Below are positions 23,190 to 32,534 of a stretch of 64,000 nucleotides of DNA, piece after piece. The notes under the pieces were generated by a model, which did not search any database, had not been told where the DNA came from, and was given only the letters and a program-made list of their open reading frames with translations. Numbering within the stretch: position 1 is the stretch's first letter; each line of letters starts with the position of its first letter. Both the position numbers and the translations under genes were made by a program. This DNA is from Laccaria trichodermophora (lineage: Eukaryota > Basidiomycota > Agaricomycetes > Agaricales > Hydnangiaceae): positions 1,302,001-1,366,000 of the forward strand of contig JACTVC010000009.1 of the NCBI GenBank assembly GCA_018417955.1, in the 5' to 3' direction.

Positions 23190-23725
23190 TGGGTAGGATT
23201 ACTGGTTGACCCATCCATTCCCTTCTTACTGGTATTTCCGATTCTACGTAGTCACTCAGTCACAGTAGTCACGCTTACATACAATTCCCTCAGTCACACG
23301 TGTAGTAAGGTATCTTTTTAACCATCATTCTTTTCACGGCTTGCAGCCCTCGAGCATCGTCTTCACGACTCGACTACACGCGTGATAGGGATATAGTGTC
23401 AAGGTCAGTAGCATAGTGATTCATTCGAGGAGAGCTCGTGACTCTCCAGAGGTACTGATACTTTTCTCTCTCTCTCATCAATCCTTAAAGTCTTGCTACA
23501 CTTTCCTGCGGCTTTCCGAGGAAAGAGAGTGCGTCTACGCTCGTGGCATTCCAGAGCATCAGTAGCGTCTTGCGTAGTAAGATTGACTCTTGTCTCAGAT
23601 CTGACCTTCATCAGAGGTCTATACACCAGTGTAGCAACTCTGTCACACCGAAAGCTCGCCAGACTCACTCGTCGTTGTTACTCGGATATCGTGAATAGGC
23701 GTTAATCCTCTAACAGGTTCCTACA
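23185..23725 (+). repeat. R1 3' LTR
   Basis: 541 bp, matching 11877-12417 base for base as far as I can read. It is followed by TCCCC. It ends 210 bp short of the KDZ2 stop codon, so R1 spared the T2 transposase gene. Confidence 0.96.
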
Positions 23726-23935
23726 TCCCCGCCCTCGCCACCATTCGGGCCCTCCTCGTTGTTGTGCTCAGGGTCCTCTCCCCCTCGTCGTCGTTGCTCT
23801 CAGGGTCCCTTTCCCTCGTCGTCGTCGTCGTTCTCCCTTGCAGTTTATCGTTGTTGCTACCTGGTTCGCTGGCAGTCGTTTCGTTCATCATCGTTCCAGT
23901 CTCCCTCGTCGTCGTTGTTCTGCTTGGCATTCGCG
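23726..23935. repeat. T2 subterminal CAGGGTCC/TCGTCG repeats, right part
   Basis: Pyrimidine-rich repeats (CTCAGGGTCC, CTCGTCGTCGT) continue the array cut by R1. They precede the KDZ2 stop on the minus strand, whose acidic tail (poly Asp/Glu) grades into this low-complexity DNA. Confidence 0.65.
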
Positions 23936-26900
23936 TCAATCGTCGTCGTCGTTGTCAGGGTCATCCCCATCTTCCTCGTCATCGCCTTCGTCACTGTCGT
24001 CATCATCATCCTCGTCCTCGTCTCCATCACTTCCCCCACCCCCTTCACCATCAGCCACCTCTCTCTCCTCATCCTCTGCATCTTCTAGCGGCTGCCTCCA
24101 AATCCCCTTGAAACTTTTGTGGAGCTCCTGATGCAAAGCTGCCTGCTCCATTGAGTAAGCCTGAAGGCCCTCCAGACAGTCCTTGTCTAGGGGAGCCCTC
24201 AGCTTGCCCCTTTCCTCCCACCAGCGTGCCTTCCAGTCAAGGAACTCCAGCGTCCTTCTCATTTCCTCTCGAACAAGAAGAACTTCCTCCTGCGACCTAT
24301 TGGCCCTTGCCCTGCTCTTTGCCCACTCTGAGCGTAGCATGTCGTCCTCCAAATCCTCCCCACCGACAGCAAAGCCCTCCACCCGCCATATCCACGACAG
24401 GGATCGATGTGTGTCCCCCGTTCCATCGCGTCGGGTTCGAACTTCAGGTTGAAGGTCGATTTCCACCACCAGGGTGCTTGTTGTGCCTGATTCCTCCACC
24501 TCCTCTGACCCATGCTCCAACGTTCCTCTCCGACCCACAGACACACGCATCTTCTCGGGGTCTCTGTATGCACGAATGTCGGAGTCCAGAAGTACACGCA
24601 GAGTACTCTCCCAAGCACCAGGGCCAGAGAGCGAAAGCTTTGCTAATCTGGCAAAGCGATACTTCACAGCTGCAGCCCGGGCACGAGCATGCACCCGATC
24701 AATAACTGAGCGAGATCGTGTACCCTCCCTCTGACCCCTGACGTTTTTGTTCTTAAACAAAACCATCCGGCTCTTGACGCGGAGGATGTGGCGCAAGTTT
24801 TCCAGGGCATCGCTGCACTGAGCTGTCCTCAACTTCTCCTCTACGGCGATGAGGCGAGCGCTGCCGACGGATACGCGTGACGTTGGGGAGAGGGAGGAGG
24901 GAAGCCAGAGGTCGACGTGTTCTGGGTGATTAGATGCAGGAGGTGTTTGGAAGTGCTCTGCGCGTAGTGTTCTGGAATTGGTTCGTTCCTGTTCCATCTG
25001 TAGCCGCTGGAGCCCTGGCATGTACACCGCTCTTATCTGCTCCCAGTGCTTAATCTTCGCCCGCAACACGTTACGCAGCTCTGTTAACGACGCCGCTTGG
25101 CCAGGCGTTCCGCCGGTCTCTCGTGATTTTGCCAGCTCACACAGTCTTCGTCTGAATAAGAAATTAGTTTTGCCTAAGACGCACAAAATAAGCAAACGTA
25201 CTGCGAATCCTCCAAATCCAAAGCCAACACCATGAACGAGGACATGCTCGTGGAGTGGAGAGCAGGTCCACCATCTGCCAGGAAAGACTCCTCCTCTGAG
25301 GCCAACTCCTTCCGAATCTCCGCCTCTGTCAGGCCTATTTAAGGGGTCAATGTCAGGAAAGGGTTGAGATAAACTTTAGACGTACAAAGACCACGCGTGA
25401 CAAACGGACTCTCCACCTGCTTTGGGTACGTCGCCCTATCCCAATCTTCACACATCTTCGACCACTCGGCAGCCAACACTTTCGGAAGCGAGTTGGTAAA
25501 CCCTCGATGGCCTTCGACCTGAACATTTCTCTGTCGGATGGCCGTCCTATACTTCTTCATCAATGTTTTACCTGTACAATAGAGTAAGCAGCGAATTAAA
25601 ACGTTTTGAAGAAGACCTTACCCATGCCGCAATACTTCAACCAATTCCAAAAACCGAGGTGGTCGTCAATAACATCTTGACGCGAACCAGGGCCCTGCGT
25701 CTTTGTAGCGTTGCCCAAGGCGTTGTTTGCCGCCCATATTCGCTCACAGCCCTCCCCATCCGTTAGCCCCATTCCCCACGAGAGCTTGAACGAGTATTCT
25801 TGGTGCTTCCGCTGGCCATGGCCTGGCTCGTGGAAGGCAGGGATCTGTGGGCGCATGTCGAGTGGGGAGGCAGGCAGCAGATCCTTAGGCCAGTGGTCGC
25901 CCATCCTTTTTCGAAGGTTGACAAACCATTGACATGCGATGTCGTAGCTCACGACCACAGGTATGTTTGGGGAAACATCGCGGATGGCCATACCAAATAT
26001 GTAGTCCATGTTGGCGTACCTGCAAGTGTTTAGCTGATGGATGAGGTGGATAGGTAACAACCCATACCTCTCGCCCTTTTGCAGGTTCCCAACGCAACTC
26101 GGAAGGACCATCTCCGAGCGGGCACACGAAACGGCCCCCACGCCCGTAAATCTCAGCCCCTTCGAAAATTTCGAGTTTGCCTTCGCCAAGGCTTGAAAGC
26201 CCACGCATGTACTTATCTGGATAGTTGTTAGGGCTTTAAAGAAATGGGATGAAGAACAACCTACGTCTGCATCAGTTGCCCGAGATAACACGTAGGAGTC
26301 ATATCCTTCGCGTGGCACCATGTACGCCATCCCAATGCCTAGGCCTGGATCACTGGAGAAGGAGGAAACAAGCTGGTTTTTAAGACGAAAGTTGGCGTCC
26401 ATAGAGTAGATGAGAAAGTATAAGAATCTGTAAATCGATCAGAACAAACCTCATAGATAAATGTCGAGCGTACTTGAGAGAATCCGGCGCCTTCTCCCAT
26501 CCATCAGGAAGGTTGATTCCTGGGTGAGGGCAATGGGGGCAGATCAACCCCAGCGCGCCCACCCCCACACCCTCTACCCCTGCCGGGTCATGACCCACGC
26601 CACCCCTCTTCAACATTTTGAGGTGTCGAAATTGCAGAACCATACGCAGAAGGGGTCGATATCTCGAACTTGGCACATTAAGGCCCGTGTTACTCGTCAA
26701 TTTCTCCAGCGTCCGGTAGAAATCGTATGTCGAACCCTTTGTGGTCAACGCAAGTAGGTGGAGTAGTTGTAAAAGAGGGAAGGAGGCGCAAGTCTTGGGA
26801 ATCTTTTGACTGGCAGGATAAAGCCCACGGCGAAGCAGCTGAATGTGCTTCGGCACAGCGCGTAGACAGCCGCAATAGTCGAAGGCCACGTCATGGATGC

Positions 26901-27731
26901 CGTTTGTGTGGAGGATGCGAAGGTTCTTGTGGCAGGGTTCGGCGTTGGTGCACGTTGATCGCGTGTGGTTCAGCTGAATGCGTAGCCCGAGGCTCTTCAG
27001 GCTTATACCGGCAAAGTAATGACCATTCCACTTCTACCATCCAGTGAGTCAACGGACAGAACGTCTGAGTGAACCAAACGAACCTCTATACGATGCAAAG
27101 GCAGATGGCGGTGGCGACGCACACAACACGAGGCACATACGAGGTCGGGGAGGTAGCAGTCGCAGCAGCGATGGTCGGGGGTGCCAGGCGAGGGAACTCC
27201 GCGAGCTTGACAATCCGGGCAGGCCACCTCCCGTCGAAAATCCCCTCGGCCCTCCCATCGAATGAACTCGTCCAGGTACTCCATTCGATGTCTTTCTTTC
27301 CAAACGAGATGGGGGCGCTTCTGGATGGATATTAACAAGGGAACATGAAGGGAAGCAGAAGGACCACTCACTGATAGTCTACTCCTTGTTTTTTTCTTCT
27401 TTTTGCTGACCTCCGGCAGCCCTCTGTCCTCCATCACATCCCCCTCCATCGCTTCCTCGTACCACTCCGACCCCGGGTCCAGCCCAAATTCGTTATTGTC
27501 TTCTGGAGCCCAAGAGCCTTGAGCCACCCACGTCAATTCTCCGATTTGTGCGGTGCGCGGCGTCTCAGAGACAAGTCGACGAGATGTATTGAATTGAGTA
27601 GCCCGGGAATTGATGATGTCCAAGTCGTCGTTGAGCGGGAGTCGGTCGTGATAGGCACCCGTCCGTGGGCGCTTGGAAGGGTGACTTCCATCGGCGTTTC
27701 TGCCACGATTGAAGCGAGCCGTATTGGACAT
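23936..27731 (-). CDS. KDZ2 transposase of T2
   Basis: Nine exons (27731-27372, 27320-27084, 27033-26474, 26427-26265, 26216-26068, 26019-25622, 25571-25386, 25334-25202, 25151-23936) join in phase to 1,133 residues; introns are 46-51 bp. A CxC2-like zinc cluster (about 145-199: CPDCQ, RCCDC, CASC, H, HRIE) precedes the catalytic core. That core has DANFRL (about 395), YDIACQW (about 515), FHEPGHG and the DGEGCERIW motif (about 576), giving the D-D-E set. A helical C-terminal region with EWAKSRARA and EEMRRTLEFLDW follows, then a Glu/Asp-rich tail. Introns 3 and 4 of the core sit where KDZ1 also has introns. The donor of intron 7 has two in-phase options. It is divergent from the TET/JBP gene. 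The gene looks intact and is a plausible mover of T2. Confidence 0.9.
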
Positions 27732-28111
27732 GTTATCAGTATTGAATGTACTTAGTAAGATTTCGGATGATTATAGTGACTGTGACATCCACATGACAAA
27801 TCACGTGAAATACACGTACCGTGTTTTTGGTGAACTCTCCAACATTCAGCTCGACTTCTGACGCGTTTTGACCTGTCAAGACATTTCATTGACCTGGTGA
27901 GCCGTTTATTTGTACTTTTTACCCCCTTCCCGCACAGTTCCAAGTGAATACTCTGAGCCCAGGGAATCCACTCAGGACTGGGCATTCTTGTGGATGACAG
28001 TGAATACTCCGAGCCCGGGGAATACACTTGATTTCGCGAGTTTGTCTCTTTTTTTTCCTGTGCCTTTTTATTGTCGAGCATTCAGTTAACGCGTTGATTT
28101 ATCTAGGCGTG
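27732..28111. promoter_or_regulatory. Divergent promoter between KDZ2 and TET/JBP
   Basis: 380 bp separate the two start codons. A 30-bp direct repeat of the type AGTGAATACTC.GAGCCC occurs at about 27941 and 27998, with GGGAATxCACT at its end. A CACGTGAAATACACGTACCGTG stretch lies near 27803. These could be co-regulatory sites for the pair (inference). Confidence 0.5.
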
Positions 28112-29689
28112 ATGTCGTTCAAGACGACAATACTGGCCGACAGCAGCGTCTCTTTCTCGCGACTCCTCCTCGACAGCATCGAACTAGAGGACGGCTTTAC
28201 CTACTTATTCAGCCTATCACCCCTTAGCTCCCACGAGCGCTCTCTTCCACCTTCCACCACAACCTCGCCTCTTTCTACGCCACCTGCCTCGCCAAGGTCC
28301 TCACCGCAATTGCTTGCTTTTCCCATCATGACCAATGACGACGCTGTGGCTCTGCCACCCCTCCAGGTTGACGACGTTCACCAGTCCACGCATGAGGACA
28401 CTGTGGCTCTGCCTCCCGCTCACCAGTCCACGCATGCGAAGCGTCAGGGCCACGCCAATCGGAGGCTGAAAAGGCAAAGAGCGAGGGAAGCTGCACAGAT
28501 AGAAAGGCACGCTGCGAAGCTAGAAAGGCGGGAACGAATTGGCCCATACAAGGTTCGCCCAGCTACGGAGAAGAAGCACGTCAAACCTGCCAAAGCATTC
28601 GAAACGCACTTCGATAGCCACACGATTCCTATCACGGCTTCGGGCTACGTGGCTATTCCTGGGCAAAAGTCGTCAGCCGAGCTCCCCCTGGAGTTACTGG
28701 TCGGGCCACAGTCACGATACAAGATGCGGAAGGTCGTTTGGGACGGCGAGTAAGTGCTTCCACATCCCCATCCAACAGAGCCCAACAACTTACGTCCAAT
28801 AGTTACTCCATGCCCATCATTGACGAAGGTCGTCGAGTCATTGTGCTTTGTGCTGGCTCTGACGCCTCCGACTGGGTAGACGTGCATCAGTCTGCTGCCG
28901 CTGCTCTGGAGGAAGCGCGAGGACGGATATCCTGGGGAAGAAACGATGGGCGGCATCGGCGTGGGCGTTTCTTTGCGCGGAACGTTGGCATCTCGCATGG
29001 GGGCGGACAGACCAAGCCAATGGTTTTGCGGCACAACTCGCCCGACGACCAAATTCTCTCCGGGCTTGTGGAACACCCCTCGTTTGTTCGAATGGCTGGC
29101 CATGCGTCAGGTAGGCAAACAGGCCCCCTTCCTATGGTTCGATGCCCACAACTCCCCAGCTGTATTTGCCACTTGGGCCCCTCGGCTCCACTCCTACTAC
29201 GCTGACCACTTACAACAGCTCTTGGACCACGACGACACCCTCACCCGTAACTTTGAAAACAGCGTGTTTGCCGCGTGCGCCTTCAATTTCGGCCCGCGAA
29301 CCGTTTGCCATCGACACCGCGATCATGCCAACTTACCGTTTGGCTGGTGTGCCGTCACTGCGCTCGGAAACTACGACTACAAAAAGGGCGGCCATTTGGT
29401 CCTCTGGGACCTTGGGTTGGTGATTGAATTCCCCCCTGGATCCACCATCTTCATCCCCTCGGCCTCGTTAGAACATGCCAACACCTCAATTCAGAAGGAC
29501 GAACGACGCTATTCCTTTACGCAATATACGGCAGGGGGGACCTTCCGGTGGGTTGATTATGGGTTTCAAAAGGCAGACGAATACCTCGCGTCTCTGTCGG
29601 AGGAGGAACAGCAGGTGGCGGCTCAAGAAGGTCGTGATCGATTAGCGTTCGGCCTCTCACTTTTTTCTACCATCGATGAACTTCAATAG
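28112..29689 (+). CDS. TET/JBP-family dioxygenase (5-methylcytosine oxidase-like)
   Basis: Three exons (28112-28749, 28803-29110, 29160-29689) join in phase to 491 residues. The N-terminal third is Ser/Pro-rich and then strongly basic (RRLKRQRAREAAQIERHAAK). The catalytic region has SHGGGQ (about 276), NFGPRTV, an HRD iron triad (about 368-370), GWCAVTALG, GGHLVLWDL, FPPGSTIFIPS, the distal His (about 421) and RYSFTQYTAGG with the 2-oxoglutarate Arg. These motifs match basidiomycete TET/JBP proteins, which oxidise 5-methylcytosine. Published work links such genes to KDZ transposons in mushrooms, which agrees with its place beside KDZ2. All iron and cofactor residues are present, so it should be active. 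An upstream in-frame ATG at 28028 is possible but would add a hydrophobic leader unlikely for a nuclear enzyme. Confidence 0.9.
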
Positions 29690-30351
29690 CTATATAACTA
29701 CATATCATACCGACCATTGTTTTTCCATCAAATCAAGTACACTTGTTGGCTGAATGCCTTGAAAGAATGTGCCTCAAGAACTGAGCAAGTACTGAAGGCT
29801 TAATGGACTTTGGCTGTCAAGAACTTCGGCTGTAAAATACACAGGAGGGATTAAGGCAGTACATTGACATCCTGCCAGACTCTGACTCTCTGGCCATAAC
29901 GTCTAATCAATACTTCGACACACTTCTCCCTACCGATGTTGACAAAATTACATGGACACAGCGTGCCATAGACCACAATATATTGTCCAGCTCAGTTTTC
30001 CAGCTCAGTTTACCAGTAGCAAAGAATTAAGTTCTCGGAAAATCATTAGATATCTCGCGAAATCATTGGAAATCTCGCAAAATCACTTTGAGATCACTTT
30101 GAGATCTCACCAAATAAATCTCACAGAATCGTTGCATGTAGACCCGACGGGGATATCTGCAAATTAATCTGCAAAGTCATGGGTTCATGTTCGACCCTTC
30201 CAACCAAATAAAACATATATATGTACAGAGACCAGTACGCATACAAGATCATTGATCATGGGTAAGGCAGCCCATCCCAACCGCAAAGATCATTGCGTCG
30301 TTTATTATTATCGGTGGGCCCCTTCCACGTTTCGGCATACCCCCGTTTTGA
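29690..30351. other. Intergenic stretch in T2
   Basis: No gene supported. AT-rich DNA with short reiterations such as ATCTCGCGAAATCATTGGAA / ATCTCGCAAAATCACTTTGAG (near 30053-30095) and GATCACTTTGAGATC. Confidence 0.5.
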
Positions 30352-30759
30352 GTGACCGAAAATTGCAGAAATCAAGAGGCTCTGCAAAAAAAAGCACGGG
30401 AAAGAGCTCAACGGTATGTCATAATCAGGCTGAAGTGGGTGGAAAGCACTCACCTGCCCTCACAGTTTGAAGGAGTCCCGGCAAACAAACGAGACGCCAG
30501 AAGAAGCAGACGCCAGGAAGGCAAGACATAGAGCAGCGGCGGCCAAGTACCGAGAGACCCACAGGGCGCAAATAAATTTTCGGGCGTGGCAGCAACATCC
30601 CAAGTAAGTTAGACCATTTTTTCAAATAAATGCATCTGAAAGGGTTTTAGGAACTCCGAAAAGCTGCGGGTTTCAGAGATTTTACTCGCCCCAATACTGG
30701 CCGAAATAGATGGGGCCACTGAAGGGGTTGAATTTGGAGATTCACCTGCTGGCGAATAA
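30352..30759 (+). CDS. Possible small basic protein in T2 (5' end unresolved)
   Basis: Three segments (30352-30413, 30466-30603, 30651-30759) are joined by plausible GTATGT..CACAG and GTAAGT..TTTTAG introns and stay in phase for 102 codons. The product is rich in Arg, Lys, Glu and Ala (KARERAQR, ARKARHRAAAAKYRE), which resembles small coiled, nucleic-acid-binding-like proteins seen in mushroom genomes. No ATG is found in frame, since a TGA precedes 30352, so a first exon is missing. It may be spurious. The remainder to 31019 shows nothing clear. Confidence 0.35.
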
Positions 30760-31019
30760 ATGGTGTCCGAATTGTAACTAGTCGTACATCGAGCAGTTCG
30801 GGTGGTGGCAGAGTAGGATGAATTATAGCCGTCTGATTGCCACCACCAAAAAAATTTATTGAGTAGAGGACGACGGGGCACAGGTCTAGTAGCTTTGAAC
30901 AGGGACAATCAAATTAGAAAGCAAAAATCAGGGGCCAACCGCTCCAACCGCAATTCGCCATTATTGAATCTGTGATTTCTGCAAGATGAGCGAGATCCGT
31001 TGAGCCCGTGGAATGGGTC

Positions 31020-32120
31020 CTACCAAATGGGTTCGCGACTGGCACGAATTTCAATTTCCTCATCGGAATCTGCGAAGACCCAGCCTTCGTAATCCCCTTC
31101 ATCCCCCTGGCCTGATTCGGATTCCCACTCACCACTCGAGTTGGGGTGGTCTTCAAAAACCTGGTTGATAGGTACGTCGAAGGGGCCCCCAGGAATGGGG
31201 ATAACCTCAAGGGTGCGCGTGTCGTAGGCGTGTTTGTACACATCAAACGCCGCTTGGAAGGTGGGGAAGCTCTGCATGATATATTGGATGCGGCCTTTCT
31301 GGGTGGGAATTTTCTGAACTCGAATGGCCGCATCGTGCCTGATACAGCGTGTCAGAGGCACGGTAGTGGGTTGTACGGGGTACTGACCATGCCGCGAACA
31401 GCCCTACTTCTTCCCCCTTGGTAATCACGTAGGTGGTGTGAGGGAATGATGCCGCCCTCTCAGCGAACTCATTCGGGTGAGGGATGTAGTAAATGGGGCT
31501 GTTGTTGCTGGACGCTCTCGTGGCCCTGGGGTCTGCCGCCTGGCTGTGCTCGGTGCTGGCCTGCAAAGGCTCAGTGACGGGAGCACGATTGGGGGTGGAT
31601 AGTTGGGAAGGACGTTTGGGGGCGGATGGTTGGGAAGGAGAGAGCGTAGGTAGGCGGAGCTTGATGCTGTGCTTGGTTTGAACAATGATTTCTGCACCCC
31701 CGGCGACGAAGGGGTCTTTGTTCATTAGATCTGTGAGTGGAAGAATCCCTGAGACAACAAGGGGACACCTACCGTCAATGGTGACGGCCGTGGTTCGCTT
31801 TTCTTTGATTTTCTTTGTTGGGGAGCCGAAGGGTGGCCGCTTCTCTGAGGTCGGGGGGCTACGAAGCAAGAGACCTGCACCGGACGAAACATAATGGCCT
31901 GAGAAATCGTTGATTAGTTTCCTTTGATGAAATCGGGTTGCTACTAACCACTAAGATTGAAAGAAACCTGCGCACCCTGCTTCTTGGGGGTGGAAGGGGC
32001 AGAAATAATGGACGGAGAAGGAGACGACCTAGAAGAAATAGAAGAAATGGTGTCCGTCAACGAGGAGACGGTAGACGGCATCGAGAAGACGCTGGGCGAC
32101 GTCTGGGAGGGCGATTTCAT
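31020..32120 (-). CDS. Viroplasmin / RNase H1 N-terminal domain protein (T2 copy)
   Basis: Four exons (32120-31949, 31898-31773, 31730-31388, 31338-31020) join in phase to 319 residues; introns are 42-50 bp. A Ser/Pro-rich N-terminus precedes a domain with TYVITKGEEVGLFAAW, then RVQKI and SFPTFQAAFDVYKHAYDT, then PIPGGPFD, and an acidic tail follows. The pattern fits the viroplasmin / RNase H1 hybrid-binding fold. The last intron interrupts the Trp codon ending FAAW in phase 2, exactly where the T1 homogue is split in NSW. The gene is divergent from the accessory gene, as in T1. No nuclease domain is present. Binding of RNA-DNA or transposon ends is inference. Confidence 0.75.
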
Positions 32121-32534
32121 CGTGGTTGGTGGGAATAGATGTTGGGTGATCGATCTTTATAGAATCGACTTAGCACGGGAAGCAGATCAGATATAATCTG
32201 GTAACTTACCTCTGGATCTTTCTCATTTAGTACCTCGTGACTCTCTGTCAGGCCAACGACAGGGTTTGGCCAAGTGTAGAAGGCCCCGCAGAGCCCTGTA
32301 TATGGCTGCGCGTGCGGTGAAATCTTGGTGAAACCTGAGCCCTATACGAGCCCTGCCAAAAATTTGAAATAAAATGGTCAGTGAAAGACTCAAAGTCACC
32401 TACCTTGCTCGTTTCATCCTGGTCACCCCCCACTTTGTGCACGTCGTACGCGTACACCGTCGGCATATCTAAGAGAAGGTGAGTATATGGGTTTTGTCCT
32501 TGATGACAGATTGACAGACCAAAATTCTACACAG
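32121..32534. promoter_or_regulatory. Shared divergent promoter region, T2 module
   Basis: About 414 bp separate the divergent coding starts. A GTGAGT..CACAG pair at 32473-32534 suggests a 5' non-coding or short first exon and an intron just before ATG 32535. No recognisable operator. Confidence 0.4.

Larger units (their letters stand above)
11877..23725 (+). mobile_element. R1: Ty3/gypsy chromovirus LTR retrotransposon
   Basis: It is an 11,849-bp element with two 541-bp LTRs (TGTAAT...CCTACA), a 5-bp duplication, a G-rich tract just before the 3' LTR (GGGGGG, 23175-23182 region) that fits a polypurine tract, one long gag-pol frame and a second ORF. I saw no difference between the LTRs over their whole length, so insertion is recent. 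Coding frames are open, so it may be active. Confidence 0.96.

Noticed and set aside
23759..24131. Three overlapping plus-strand Ser/Val/Arg-rich frames
   Set aside because: Antisense of the acidic KDZ2 C-terminal tail (GAT/GAG runs), open by composition only.
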